Assembly (NCBI RefSeq): GCF_030285665.1
Contig: NZ_CP127295.1
Location: 992,001 to 1,056,000 of the forward strand
Direction of reading: 5' to 3'
Origin: Amycolatopsis mongoliensis
GTDB lineage: Bacteria > Actinomycetota > Actinomycetes > Mycobacteriales > Pseudonocardiaceae
Length of the DNA: 64,000 bases
Shown: in pieces, positions 1 to 8,213 of the stretch
Position numbering within the stretch: the first letter of the stretch is position 1
Layout: each line of letters starts with the position of its first letter
The notes under the pieces: generated by a model
Databases searched by the model: none
The model's input: the letters and a program-made list of their open reading frames with translations, nothing else
What the model was told of the DNA's origin: nothing
Program-made: the position numbers and the translations under genes

Positions 1-593
1 ACGCCGGCCCGCGGCTGCGGACCGAGCTGGGCGGGATCGTCGCCGGGCTGCACAAGACGACCGGCGACGGGTTCGGCTACCCGCAGGACCCGCCGCACCC
101 GACGTGGCCGGCGGCGTTCACGGCGATGGCGGACGCGGTCCTCGCGGACGCCGTCGCGCACGGGGTGCAGCTGCCGCGGCCGGCCGCCGAGATCGCGCAC
201 CTGGTGCGCCGCCACGAGCCGCTGCTGGAGCTGGTCACGACACCGGTGCTGGTGCACTTCGACCTGTGGCGCGGCAACATCCTCCTCGACGGCGACCGCG
301 TGTCCGGCATCATCGACGCCGAGCGGGCGTTCTGGGGCGACCCGGTGGCGGAGTTCGTCTCGCTGACGCTGTTCCGCGAACCGGACCGCGAACTGCTGGA
401 CGGCTACCGCGCGGCGGGCGGCCCGGCGGAGTTCGGCATGCCGGCGTGGGCGCGGCTCGGGCTGTACCGGGTCTACCTCGACCTGATCATGCTGGTCGAG
501 ATGGTTCCGCGGAAGGACACCGACGCGGACCGGGCCCGGTTCCTCCGCGCCCGGCTGACCGAGGACCTCGACGCCCTGCGCCGGGCCGTGTGA
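1..593 (+). CDS. APH-family phosphotransferase, C-terminal part
   Basis: The gene runs off the left edge; the open frame already reads through position 3, so the internal ATG at 126 is not the start. The visible protein carries the kinase-fold motifs of the aminoglycoside/homoserine phosphotransferase family: HFDLWRGNILL (catalytic loop, HxDxxxxN) followed about 15 residues later by GIIDAERAFWGDP (metal-binding Asp with the family's IDxE pattern). Members transfer phosphate from ATP to small hydroxylated or aminated molecules, or are of unknown substrate. The substrate cannot be told from this fragment. It ends in TGA 56 bp before the next gene, in the same direction. Confidence 0.85.
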   Translation, partial: AGPRLRTELGGIVAGLHKTTGDGFGYPQDPPHPTWPAAFTAMADAVLADAVAHGVQLPRPAAEIAHLVRRHEPLLELVTTPVLVHFDLWRGNILLDGDRVSGIIDAERAFWGDPVAEFVSLTLFREPDRELLDGYRAAGGPAEFGMPAWARLGLYRVYLDLIMLVEMVPRKDTDADRARFLRARLTEDLDALRRAV

Positions 594-634
594 CCACGTC
601 GCGAACCTGCCAGCCCGGAACCCCTTGTCCCACC

Positions 635-640
635 TAGGGT
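635..640 (+). promoter_or_regulatory. -10 hexamer TAGGGT, probable leaderless promoter
   Basis: TAGGGT lies 8 nt upstream of the ATG at 649 and no Shine-Dalgarno precedes that ATG, so transcription probably starts at or next to the start codon. The same hexamer sits 6 nt before the VOC gene start at 37015. Confidence 0.5.
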
Positions 641-648
641 TCGCAGAC

Positions 649-1068
649 ATGGGCCGTGAAATCGTCCAGCACGCCTGGCAGGAGTTCGCCAGCCACGACG
701 CCGCCCGGATCGCCGCCGTCTTCACCGAGGACGCCGAATGGCCGGCCCCGCCCGGGAACGCCACCGCCGTCGCCCTCGGCGGGCCGTCGCACCTGGTCGG
801 CCGGGACGCGATCGTGCGGTTCCTCGCCGAGGACTTCCCGCGTTTCTTCGTCAGCGACGTCTCCGTCACCTTCCACGGCATCCACGCCGACGGCGAGCGC
901 GTCGTCGTGGAGGAGACCATGACGGCGACGCTGGCCAACGGCAACCACTACGCCAACGACTACTGCTTCGTCTTCGAGCTCCGGGACGGGCTCCTCCACC
1001 GCGTCCGCGAGTACATGGACACCGCGCGCGGCCACCGGATGGTCTTCGGCGAGCGCGTCACCACGTGA
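649..1068 (+). CDS. SnoaL-like / NTF2-fold polyketide-cyclase family protein
   Basis: A 139-residue protein of the SnoaL-like NTF2 fold: an N-terminal helix (EIVQHAWQEFASHDAARIAAVFTEDAEW), a glycine-rich GGPSHLVGRDAIVRFL segment and a curved sheet ending in LLHRVREYMDTARGH. Members include polyketide cyclases, ketosteroid-isomerase-like enzymes and many proteins of unknown substrate. An in-frame TTG at 625 exists, but the ATG at 649 fits the family length and the -10 hexamer at 635-640. The 3' end overlaps the convergent P450 gene by 11 bp. No specific reaction is assigned. Confidence 0.75.
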   Translation: MGREIVQHAWQEFASHDAARIAAVFTEDAEWPAPPGNATAVALGGPSHLVGRDAIVRFLAEDFPRFFVSDVSVTFHGIHADGERVVVEETMTATLANGNHYANDYCFVFELRDGLLHRVREYMDTARGHRMVFGERVTT

Positions 1069-2245
1069 CCGGCAGGCAGTGCACCCCGTACACCAGCATG
1101 TCGTCCTTGAAGGCCAGCTCCTCCACCGGCACCGCGAGCCGCAGGCCGGGGATGCGCCGGTACAGCGTCCCGTAGACCACCTGCAGCTCCACCCGCGCCA
1201 GCGTCTGCCCGAGGCACTGGTGCACGCCGTAGCCGAACGCGACGTGGTGGCGGGCCTCGCGCGTCACGTCCAGGCGGTCCGGCTCGGCGAACACCGCGCC
1301 GTCGCGGTTGGCCACGTCGCCCGCCGCGATGACGCCCTCGCCCGCGTGGATCACCTCGCCGCCGATCTCGATGTCCTCGACCGCCACCCGGCGGCGTCCG
1401 GTGTGCGTGATGTTCAGGTACCGCAACAACTCTTCGACGGCGCGGCGCAGCAGGTCCGCGTCACCGGAGCGCACCAGCTCGAGCTGCGCGGGGTTCTCCA
1501 GCAACGCGACCGTGCCGAGGGCGATCATGTTGGCCGTCGTCTCGTGGCCGGCCACCAGGAGCAGCTGGCCCATCGACGCGACGTCTTCGGCGGTCATCTT
1601 CCCGGTCGCGAACTGCGTGGTCGCCAGCTTGCTCAGGACGTCGTCCCCCGGCGCGGACGCCTTCCGCTCCACCAGCCCGCCGAGGTACGCCAGCAGCGCT
1701 TCGGTGGCCTTCACCGCCTCCTCGGGAGTGGCCGTCCTCGACACCATCACCTTCGTGATGTCCTGGAACAGCTCCCGGTCCTCGTACGGAACGCCGAGCA
1801 GCTCGCAGATCACGAGCGACGGCACCGGCAGCGCGAACGCCGTCACCAGGTCGACCGGTTTCGGGCCGGCCAGCAGCCCGTCGACGAGGTCGTCCACGAT
1901 GCGCTGGATCGCCGGGCGCAGCGCCTCCATCTTCTTGACGAGGAAGTCGCCGGTCAGCAGGCGCCGCTGGGCCGCGTGCTCGGCGCCGTCCATGGTGATG
2001 AACGACTTTGCGCGCTTGCGCCGGGCCGCCGAAGCCGCGCTCTGGTGCGGGTAGCCGGGGCGGTCGGAGTCGGCGCTGATCCGCGCATCGCGCAGGACCG
2101 CGCGGACGTCGTCGTAACGCGTCACCAGCCACGGCGTGCTGCCGTTCCACAGCCGCACGCGCGAAACCGGCGGCAGCTCGCCGAGCTCGGCGGGCGGGTC
2201 GAAGGGGCACTGCCGGGTCATCGGAAACGCGGGCACGCCGTCCAC
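1058..2245 (-). CDS. Cytochrome P450
   Basis: A soluble bacterial P450 of 395 residues, normal length. The I-helix motif AGHETT is at about 232-237, the K-helix ExxR at about 272-275 (ELLR), and the haem loop FGYGVHQCLG has the axial cysteine at about 344. It would catalyse NAD(P)H- and ferredoxin-dependent monooxygenation; the substrate is unknown and no ferredoxin gene is adjacent. The GTG at 2245 is preferred because GGGAGG stands a few bases upstream; an ATG at 2221 is the alternative. It lies 75 bp downstream of a TetR gene on the same strand, and the gap carries palindromes that could be the TetR operator. Confidence 0.93.
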   Translation of the reverse strand: MDGVPAFPMTRQCPFDPPAELGELPPVSRVRLWNGSTPWLVTRYDDVRAVLRDARISADSDRPGYPHQSAASAARRKRAKSFITMDGAEHAAQRRLLTGDFLVKKMEALRPAIQRIVDDLVDGLLAGPKPVDLVTAFALPVPSLVICELLGVPYEDRELFQDITKVMVSRTATPEEAVKATEALLAYLGGLVERKASAPGDDVLSKLATTQFATGKMTAEDVASMGQLLLVAGHETTANMIALGTVALLENPAQLELVRSGDADLLRRAVEELLRYLNITHTGRRRVAVEDIEIGGEVIHAGEGVIAAGDVANRDGAVFAEPDRLDVTREARHHVAFGYGVHQCLGQTLARVELQVVYGTLYRRIPGLRLAVPVEELAFKDDMLVYGVHCLPVTW

Positions 2246-2273
2246 CGGATACCTCCCGAAGCTGCCGGAAATT

Positions 2274-2293
2274 TACATAGCTATGCTAAGCAT
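2274..2293. promoter_or_regulatory. Overlapping palindromes between tetR and P450
   Basis: CATAGCTATG (2276-2285) is a perfect 10-bp palindrome, and ATGCTAAGCAT (2283-2293) is a second dyad with one central unpaired base. They form an AT-rich island in GC-rich DNA just upstream of the P450 start. On the minus strand, TAGCAT and TATGTA could serve as -10 elements. A site where the neighbouring TetR protein controls the P450 promoter is the simplest reading; there is no direct evidence. Confidence 0.5.
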
Positions 2294-2320
2294 CTTCCCG
2301 GAACTTCACCACACGGCCGA

Positions 2321-2959
2321 TCAGGCGAACACGAGTGAGATCAACTCGTCCACGAACGGCTCGACCAGCTCGGCCCCCGACCGGTTCAGCACGCTGTGGA
2401 ACAGCGCGACCCTCCCGTGCGCGCCGACGAACACCACCGCCGCCGCGCGCCCCGGGGTCACCCGCAGCGCGTGCCCGGCCTCGACGCAGCGCTCGAAGCC
2501 CGCCGCGAGGCGGTCGATCACGTCCAGCAACGGGCCTTCCGCGCGGGCGCCGGGCTCCGGCCGGGACGCACCGTTCGCGAGCATCAGCCGGTAATGGCCG
2601 GGGTTCTCCATGGCGAACGTGCAGTAGGCGTGAATCTGCGCCCGGACCCGGCCGACGACGTCGGTTTCCCCGAGCGTCTCCTCCGCCGCACGCATCGATT
2701 CCGCCAGCCGCGCGTATTCGTGGTCGAGCAGCCCGCGCACCAATTCCGCACGATCGGAAAAATGCTGGTAGATGCTGGCCGGGGCGATGCCGACCGCGCG
2801 CGCCACCCCGCGGATCGTCAGCCCGTCCTCGCCGCCGAGCTCGGCCAGCAACCGGGCGGCGGCCGCCAGGATCTCCCCGCGCAGCCGTTCGCCTTCACCC
2901 CAGCGGTTCCTCGTTCGGCCGTTTCCGGCTTCGACTTTCTCCGCCACCCGGACATTCAT
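2321..2959 (-). CDS. TetR/AcrR family regulator
   Basis: A 212-residue one-component regulator. The N-terminal helix-turn-helix reads GLTIRGVARAVGIAPASIYQHFSDRAELVRGLL at about residues 45-77; the C-terminal half is the variable ligand-binding helical domain (TetR_C_33/WHG-like). The 17-residue basic, polar leader before the HTH helices is longer than usual, but the ATG at 2959 is the only good start. It is co-directional with the P450 gene 75 bp downstream and probably controls it. The ligand is unknown. Confidence 0.88.
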   Translation of the reverse strand: MNVRVAEKVEAGNGRTRNRWGEGERLRGEILAAAARLLAELGGEDGLTIRGVARAVGIAPASIYQHFSDRAELVRGLLDHEYARLAESMRAAEETLGETDVVGRVRAQIHAYCTFAMENPGHYRLMLANGASRPEPGARAEGPLLDVIDRLAAGFERCVEAGHALRVTPGRAAAVVFVGAHGRVALFHSVLNRSGAELVEPFVDELISLVFA

Positions 2960-2982
2960 ACGCCGGGGGCCGGGCCACCCGT

Positions 2983-3010
2983 ATTCCGGGGTCCCGGAGA
3001 ACCCCGGAAT
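2983..3010 (-). terminator. Hairpin downstream of the SDR gene
   Basis: ATTCCGGGGT (2983-2992) and ACCCCGGAAT (3001-3010) form a perfect 10-bp stem with an 8-nt loop. It follows the SDR stop codon at 3036 in that gene's direction and precedes the TetR start. There is no T-tract, as is common in high-GC actinobacteria. Confidence 0.5.
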
Positions 3011-3035
3011 TGTCGGGAATTGACAAATATCCGCC

Positions 3036-3737
3036 TCAGGCGAGCGCCGGGTACAGCCCGGAGAGGTCGCCCGACAGCCCGGCCCGCACGTTCTTGCTGA
3101 GGTCGTCGGCGAGCACCTCGGGGCGGCCCTGCTCGACGCCGTCGAGGGCGAGCCCGGCCACCACCGCCGGGTCGATCTTCGGGCCGTCGACGTGCTTGGC
3201 CATGTCGGTGTCCATGTAGCCGACGTGCAGCGCGGTGACCTGCGTCTTCTGCGGCGCGAGCTCCAGGCGCAGCGCGTTGGTCAGCGACCAGGCCGCCGCC
3301 TTCGCCGCGGAGTACGCCGCGACGTGCGGCGCGGTGAACCAGGAAAGCACCGACAGGACGTTGAGCACCGCGCCGCCGCCGTTGCGCTCGAGGATCGGCG
3401 CGAACTCGCGCGTCACGGCGAGGGTGCCGAAGTAGTGCGTGTCCATCTCCAGCTTGATGTCCTCGAGCGAACCGCCGAGCAGCGACGCCCCGGTGGACGA
3501 ACCGGCGTTGTTGACCAGCAGCGTGACGTCGCCGGCGATCTTCGCGGCTTCCCGGATCGACTCCGGATCGGTCACGTCGAGGCGCAGCGGCACCACGCCC
3601 GGCAGATCGATCGACCCGGGGTTGCGCGCGGCGGCGTAGACCTTGGCCGCGCCGCGCTCCAGCAGTTCGGCGGCGAACCGCCGGCCGAGCCCCCGGTTGG
3701 CTCCGGTGACCAGCGCCACCGCACCCGTGATCTCCAT
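3036..3737 (-). CDS. Short-chain dehydrogenase/reductase
   Basis: A classical SDR of 233 residues: the cofactor glycine motif TGANRGLG at about 10-17, NNAG at about 83-86, and the catalytic Tyr-Lys as YSAAK at about 143-147. It would oxidise or reduce a carbonyl/alcohol with NAD(P). The open frame extends upstream to 4400, but the ATG at 3737 has a strong GAGGAG ribosome site and begins exactly at the Rossmann fold. It is transcribed divergently from an HxlR regulator, with two related inverted repeats between them, so it is very likely that regulator's target. Substrate unknown. Confidence 0.92.
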   Translation of the reverse strand: MEITGAVALVTGANRGLGRRFAAELLERGAAKVYAAARNPGSIDLPGVVPLRLDVTDPESIREAAKIAGDVTLLVNNAGSSTGASLLGGSLEDIKLEMDTHYFGTLAVTREFAPILERNGGGAVLNVLSVLSWFTAPHVAAYSAAKAAAWSLTNALRLELAPQKTQVTALHVGYMDTDMAKHVDGPKIDPAVVAGLALDGVEQGRPEVLADDLSKNVRAGLSGDLSGLYPALA

Positions 3738-3758
3738 GACGAGCTCCTCTCGCACCTG

Positions 3759-3819
3759 GCTTGCTCTTTGCAAGCTAGCTGCGGCCGACTGTACGGCGTA
3801 GACTTGCTCGGAGCAAGTC
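3759..3819. promoter_or_regulatory. Paired inverted repeats, probable HxlR operators
   Basis: GCTTGC-TCTTT-GCAAGC (3759-3775) and GACTTGCTC-G-GAGCAAGTC (3801-3819) share the half-site CTTGCTC/GAGCAAG. One stands near the SDR start and the other about 20 bp before the HxlR start. Two copies of one dyad in a divergent promoter next to a dimeric winged-helix regulator suggest auto-regulation and repression of the SDR. Confidence 0.7.
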
Positions 3820-3839
3820 AGGTAGGAGGGATCACACTC

Positions 3840-4331
3840 ATGAGCCGCCGCACCACCTGGGAGGGCACCCCCTGCCCGATCGCGCGAGCCGCCGACGTCC
3901 TCGCCGAGCCGTGGACGCTGCTGATCCTGCGCAACGCCACCGCGGGCACGACCCGGTTCGAGGACTTCCGCACCCAGCTCGGCATCGCCGACAACGTGCT
4001 GACGACCCGGCTGGCCAAGCTGGTCGACCGGGGCCTGCTGACGAAGCTCCCCTACCGCGACGGCGGCCGGACCCGCCACGAGTACCGCCTGACGAAGGCC
4101 GGTTCGGACGCACTGCCGGTGCTGCACGCGCTCGGGGCCTGGGGTGACGCGTACACGTCGGCCGAGGACGCGGCCGGCCCGATGCAGCTCGTGCACGTCG
4201 GCTGCGGCGAGCTCACCCGCCCGGGCACGTTCTGCGACAGCTGCGGGAAACCACTGGTCAGGGACGATCTGGCGTGGCGCGCGTCGCGGTTGCGCGAGGG
4301 CACGATCCCGCTCGCGGAGCCGGTCGGCTGA
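3840..4331 (+). CDS. HxlR-family winged-helix regulator with C-terminal Cys motif
   Basis: A 163-residue regulator. The HxlR core spans about residues 1-100: CPIARAADVLAEPWTLLILRNA, then RFEDFRTQLGIADNVLTTRLAKLVDRGLL (recognition helix) and the wing RTRHEYRLTKAG. The N-terminal Cys of CPIA is the conserved HxlR cysteine, often redox- or aldehyde-sensing. About 40 residues beyond the usual core contain GCG...FCDSCGKPL, a possible zinc-ribbon-like motif. The start at 3840 has AGGAGG. It is divergent from the SDR gene with shared operators. Confidence 0.9.
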   Translation: MSRRTTWEGTPCPIARAADVLAEPWTLLILRNATAGTTRFEDFRTQLGIADNVLTTRLAKLVDRGLLTKLPYRDGGRTRHEYRLTKAGSDALPVLHALGAWGDAYTSAEDAAGPMQLVHVGCGELTRPGTFCDSCGKPLVRDDLAWRASRLREGTIPLAEPVG

Positions 4332-4506
4332 GCCGGACGGCGCATCTTCGTATGCGCCTCCACGCATGTCAAGACTTCGAAATGGTTGGTAAATCACCAT
4401 TCGCCGTGCAGTACGAAAGTCGGGTCACAAGAGCCGGGCGATTCCGTAAGTTCGACACCCAGCGCGCGCAAACCCGGCAAATTCCCCACGGCAAGGAGTC
4501 GTCCCG

Positions 4507-5070
4507 ATGTCCCGGAAGTACCTGCTGCCCGGCGCCGCCGTCGCGCTGGCGATGATCGCCACCCCGCTCACCGCGGCTCCGGCCTTCGCGGCCCCGGCGC
4601 AGGCCGAAGCGGCCACGATCGTCTACTACGACACCTCGGACGCCCCCACCTTCCGCGACGTGATCAACGCGGGGGCCGCCAACTGGAACGCGGCGGTGTC
4701 GAACGTCAAGCTCCAGGAGAGCTCTTCAGGTGCGTCGCTGCACTACACGGAGGGCAACGACCCGCAGGGCTCGTACGCCCAGACGGACGGCCACGGCAGC
4801 GGCACGATCTTCATCGACTACACCCAGGCGCAGGAGTACAACCAGACGCGCATCGCGGCCCACGAGACGGGTCACGCGCTGGGCCTGCCGGACCACTACG
4901 AGGGCCCGTGCTCGGAGCTGATGTCGGGCGGCGGCCCCGGTCCGTCGTGCACCAACGCGAACCCGAACTCGACGGAGGCTTCGCAGGTGGAATCCCTGTG
5001 GGCCAACGGCTTCCGCGCGGCGGCCGCGCAGCAGACCCGCATCTACGAAGTGACGATGCCGGTCAAGTGA
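4507..5070 (+). CDS. snpA: Snapalysin-type secreted zinc protease (M7)
   Basis: A 187-residue protein with a Sec signal peptide (cleavage near AAPAFA-AP, about residues 25-35) and a short mature domain. The metzincin zinc site [12 protein letters not shown] gives the HExxHxxGxxD ligand set of family M7, and the Met-turn follows as ELMSGG. Two cysteines (PC...SC) flank it, as in snapalysin. It should be a small extracellular neutral protease. AAGGAG precedes the ATG. Streptomyces snapalysin genes are usually paired with a divergent LysR activator; none is adjacent here. Confidence 0.92.
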   Translation: MSRKYLLPGAAVALAMIATPLTAAPAFAAPAQAEAATIVYYDTSDAPTFRDVINAGAANWNAAVSNVKLQESSSGASLHYTEGNDPQGSYAQTDGHGSGTIFIDYTQAQEYNQTRIAAHETGHALGLPDHYEGPCSELMSGGGPGPSCTNANPNSTEASQVESLWANGFRAAAAQQTRIYEVTMPVK

Positions 5071-5094
5071 CCCAGGTTTGACGTCGTCGGGGGA

Positions 5095-5122
5095 GGCCGC
5101 ACCGGGTACGCCCGGTGCGGCC
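5095..5122. terminator. Strong hairpin after snapalysin
   Basis: GGCCGCACCGGG (5095-5106) pairs perfectly with CCCGGTGCGGCC (5111-5122) across a TACG tetraloop, 24 bp after the stop codon. This is an intrinsic-type terminator without a long T-run. Confidence 0.75.
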
Positions 5123-5140
5123 TTCGCACGTCCGCCCGGC

Positions 5141-5200
5141 AAAGTCCGTGAATGGCACATCGAGGGACACTAAGTCCCTCAATGTGCCATTCACGGCTTT
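5141..5200. repeat. Long hairpin of the CGTGA...TCACG type between convergent genes
   Basis: The arms 5141-5168 and 5174-5200 pair over about 26 bp (core CCGTGAATGGCACAT / ATGTGCCATTCACGG, then GAGGGAC / GTCCCTC) around the loop ACTAA, with one bulge and one mismatch. It fills the space between the snapalysin terminator and the stop codon of the convergent GntR gene. It shares ends and layout with 12285-12330, 44869-44914 and 58023-58103. A bidirectional terminator or a dispersed palindromic element are both possible. Confidence 0.75.
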
Positions 5201-5871
5201 CAGAGGCGGGACAGCAGGCGGTCGCGGGCCACTTCCAGGTGGTCCGTCATCGCCTTCCGGGCCGCCGCCGCGTTGCCCGCCACCAGCGCGGCCACGATCA
5301 CCCGGTGCTCGGAGATCGTCTGCTCGCCGAACGGCTGGTTGTAGTTCAGCCGGAAGAAGTGCAGGTGGCAGTGGGTCCGCGCGAAGGCCTGCTCGACCGC
5401 CGCGTTGCCCGCCATGTGCAGGATCAGCTCGTGCAGCCGTGCGTCGTGCGCCGTCAACGCCTTGTAGTCGCTGTACGCGTCGTCCGCCGGGGCCGCCGGG
5501 CACGTCGCCAGCTCCGCTTCCAGCGCGGCCACGTTCTCGTCCGACATCGCCGCCGCCGCGAGGGCCGCCGACGGTGGCTCCAGCAGCAGCCGCAGCGCGT
5601 ACATGTCGTCGACTTCCTTGCGGTCCAGCAGTTCCGTCACCCGGTAACCGCGCAACGGGAGCCGGCTGACCAGCTCCTCGGACTCCAGCCGGGCCAGCGC
5701 CTCGCGCACTGGCGTTCCCGACACGCCCAGCTCGCGGGCGATCTCGTCGATGTTGACGCGGGCACCGGGCTCGATGCCGTCGTTCATGATCAGCGCCCGG
5801 ATCTGCTCGTAGACGCCGTCGGCCAGCACCTGCCTGCTCGGCAGCGCTTCGAGGCGTCGACCCTCCACCAT
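5200..5871 (-). CDS. GntR/FadR-type regulator (FCD domain)
   Basis: A 223-residue regulator. The winged HTH spans about residues 12-75 (VYEQIRALIMNDGIEPGARVNIDEIARELGVSGTPVREALARLESEELV). The all-helical FCD ligand domain follows, with likely metal-binding residues in DARLHELILHMAGN and EHRVIVAAL. The ATG at 5871 is chosen over an upstream in-frame start because GGGGAG precedes it. It is the last gene of the sugar-uptake operon, 28 bp after the binding protein. The palindrome at 14413-14426, at the head of the operon, is the natural candidate operator. FCD proteins usually bind the sugar acid or sugar they control. Confidence 0.9.
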   Translation of the reverse strand: MVEGRRLEALPSRQVLADGVYEQIRALIMNDGIEPGARVNIDEIARELGVSGTPVREALARLESEELVSRLPLRGYRVTELLDRKEVDDMYALRLLLEPPSAALAAAAMSDENVAALEAELATCPAAPADDAYSDYKALTAHDARLHELILHMAGNAAVEQAFARTHCHLHFFRLNYNQPFGEQTISEHRVIVAALVAGNAAAARKAMTDHLEVARDRLLSRL

Positions 5872-5899
5872 GACTCCCCTCACGTGTCGTGACTACAGG

Positions 5900-7252
5900 C
5901 TACTGCTTGGCGAGGACGTCCCGGCTCTTCGACGCCATCTCCGCGAAGACGTCGCCGTCGCGCTGGTGGGCGAAGTACGCCTCGAACAGCGGCCGCTCCG
6001 CGTCCTGCAGGGCCGCGCCGTTGCCGTAGACGACCGCCGGCACCAGCGTGCCGTCCCTCAGCATCGACGTGAACACCGAAAGGTCGACGTTCTGGCCCTT
6101 CATGGCCGCAGCCGCCGCGTCCATCGACGCCGGGATCGACGGGAAGAACGTGCCGCTCGCGCCGGCCGCCGACTGGCACTCCGGCGAACCCATGTACGAG
6201 AGCCACTTCCAGGTCAGGTCGGGGTTCTTCGTGCCCGCCCAGACGTTGTTGCCGTTCGAGTTGGACAGCACCGCGCGCTTGCCGGACGGACCCAGCACGG
6301 TCGGTGCGATGCCGACTTTCAAGGGTAGCTTGGCGAACGTCCCCGCCGTCCACGAACCCGCCGTCTCCATCGCGACCTTGCCCGAGCCGAGCAGGTCGGT
6401 GTCGCTGATCGTCGCCTGGCCCCCGGTGGTGAACGTGCCGATCTTCGGCGCGAACCCGCGGTCGGCCAGCGACCGCACCCAGCTCAGGGTCTTGGCGAAC
6501 ACCGGGTCGTCGTAGGTGAACGTCGTCGGCCACGACTGCTTGTCGGCCATCCGCCAGCCGGTGGTCATGGCGAACGAGCTCCACGTCGACTCGCCGATGA
6601 AGTCCCGCGAAGCGAGCTGCCCGGTGCCGTAGGTGGCGACGTGGTCCTTGTCGAACCCCGGCTGATCCCCGCGGACGCCGTTCTTGTCCACGGACAGGTG
6701 AGCCGCCACCTTCTCGAACGTCCCGCCGTCGTCGGGGTTCCAGGTCAGCTTCGCCAGGTCGGCCGGGGAGTAGCCGGCCTTCGTGATCGCGTCGGTGTTG
6801 TAGAACAGCCCGGTCGCGGACCAGTCGAGCGGAAGGCCGTACTGCTTGCCGTCGGTGAACTTCCACGCGTCGACGCCGACGGAGAACCGCTTGAGGTCGT
6901 ACTTGTCGCGGGTGATCAGGTCGTCCAGCGGCAGCAGCTGGTGCTGCGAGGCATACGCCTGGAAGTACTGGACGCTGTTCTGGAACGCGTCCGGCGCGGT
7001 GCCTCCGACGAACCCGGCGGTGAGCTTGGTGAAGTAGTCGTCCACGTTGTACTGCGTGATCTTCACCGTGGTGCCGGGGTTGGCCTTTTCGAACGCCGAC
7101 GCGCACGTCTGGTACGCCGCGGCCTGCTTGTCGTCCCAGGTCCACCAGTTCACGGTGTTCCCGCCGCCGTTCGCCGCCCCGCCGCCGCAGGCGGCCACCA
7201 GCGCTCCGAGCGTCGCCGCCAAACCGGCGGCCGCCACTACGCGAAACTTCAT
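5900..7252 (-). CDS. Sugar ABC transporter solute-binding lipoprotein (family 1)
   Basis: A 450-residue extracellular binding protein of the carbohydrate CUT1 class. A signal peptide with lipobox LVAAC places the lipidated cysteine at residue 22, followed by a Gly-rich linker and the NWWTWDDKQAAAYQTCASAFEKANPG strand-helix start typical of the class. The ATG at 7252 lies 1 bp from the esterase stop codon and has a GGAG site. It delivers oligosaccharide to the permeases at 10495-12263. Unusually, the binding protein comes near the end of the operon rather than at its head. Confidence 0.92.
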   Translation of the reverse strand: MKFRVVAAAGLAATLGALVAACGGGAANGGGNTVNWWTWDDKQAAAYQTCASAFEKANPGTTVKITQYNVDDYFTKLTAGFVGGTAPDAFQNSVQYFQAYASQHQLLPLDDLITRDKYDLKRFSVGVDAWKFTDGKQYGLPLDWSATGLFYNTDAITKAGYSPADLAKLTWNPDDGGTFEKVAAHLSVDKNGVRGDQPGFDKDHVATYGTGQLASRDFIGESTWSSFAMTTGWRMADKQSWPTTFTYDDPVFAKTLSWVRSLADRGFAPKIGTFTTGGQATISDTDLLGSGKVAMETAGSWTAGTFAKLPLKVGIAPTVLGPSGKRAVLSNSNGNNVWAGTKNPDLTWKWLSYMGSPECQSAAGASGTFFPSIPASMDAAAAAMKGQNVDLSVFTSMLRDGTLVPAVVYGNGAALQDAERPLFEAYFAHQRDGDVFAEMASKSRDVLAKQ

Positions 7253-7253
7253 G

Positions 7254-8213
7254 TCAACTCCATTGTGGACGCAGGATGGGCCGGAATCCTTCGAGTACCG
7301 CCTGAACGTCGTCGGGGCCACCGGCTTCGTGACCGTTGTACTCCCAGACGGCGAGCTGTTTCTGTCCCTTGTAGACGTGGTAGGCGCCGAACACCGTGGA
7401 CGGCGGCACGATCCCGTCCATCAGCCCGGCGCTGAACCAGGCCGGTGCCGTCGCGCGCGCGGCGAACCCGACACCGTCGAAGTAGGACAGCACGTCGAAC
7501 ACCCGCGAGACCGCGTCGCGGTGGTCGGCCAGGTACCGGGACAGTTCGACGTACGGCCGTTCACCCCCGACCAGGCCGGCGCGCCGGAAGTCGCAGAGGA
7601 ACGGCGCCTGCGCGTGCAGGGCCGCCACGTCCGGGACGAGCCCGGCCGTGGCGAGCGCGATGCCGCCACCCTGGCTGTTGCCGAGCACGGCCACTCGCGC
7701 CGGGTCGACACCCGGGAGCGTCCGGACGGCGTCGACCGCGCGGACCGCGTCGGTGAAGATCCGCCGGTAGACGTAGGTCTCGCGGCTCTCGATGCCGCGG
7801 GTCAGGTGGCCCGGGTACGCCGGCCCGCTGCCCACCGGGTCGGGCGTCACCCCGCCCTGGCCGCGCACGTCGACCTGCAGGTGCGCGTACCCGGCGGAGG
7901 CCCAGGTCAGCTCCTGCAGCGCGCTGCCCCGGCTGCCGCCGTAGCCGTGGAACTGGACGATCGCCGGCAACGGCGCTTCGACGCCACGGGGAAGCCGCAG
8001 CCACGCCCGGATCGGGTGCCCGCCGAAGCCGGCGAACGTCACGTCGAACACGTCCAGGGTCCGCAGCGCCGTCTCGACCGGAGTCACGCGCACGTTGATG
8101 TCGTGCTCACGCGCTTCGGTGAGCGTCGACGCCCAGAATTCGTCGAAGTCCGGCGGTGCTTCGTAGCCGCTGCGGTACTCCCACAGCGCGTCGAGGCCGA
8201 GGTCGGTCAGCAT
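7254..8213 (-). CDS. CE7 acetyl esterase (acetyl xylan esterase / cephalosporin-C deacetylase family)
   Basis: A 319-residue alpha/beta hydrolase with the CE7 signature RGQG (about 117-120), nucleophile elbow GNSQGG (Ser180), and likely triad partners Asp266 (LMDGIVPP) and His295 (NGHEAGG). CE7 enzymes remove O-acetyl groups from short xylo- and other oligosaccharides and are typically cytoplasmic; no signal peptide is seen here. The ATG overlaps the GH95 stop codon (TGATG), so translation is coupled. Its place beside glycosidases suggests de-acetylation of imported plant oligosaccharides. Confidence 0.9.
   Translation of the reverse strand: MLTDLGLDALWEYRSGYEAPPDFDEFWASTLTEAREHDINVRVTPVETALRTLDVFDVTFAGFGGHPIRAWLRLPRGVEAPLPAIVQFHGYGGSRGSALQELTWASAGYAHLQVDVRGQGGVTPDPVGSGPAYPGHLTRGIESRETYVYRRIFTDAVRAVDAVRTLPGVDPARVAVLGNSQGGGIALATAGLVPDVAALHAQAPFLCDFRRAGLVGGERPYVELSRYLADHRDAVSRVFDVLSYFDGVGFAARATAPAWFSAGLMDGIVPPSTVFGAYHVYKGQKQLAVWEYNGHEAGGPDDVQAVLEGFRPILRPQWS

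Noticed and set aside
3036..4400. 454-residue version of the SDR
   Set aside because: The first 220 residues lie antisense to HxlR; the true start at 3737 has GAGGAG and matches the Rossmann fold.
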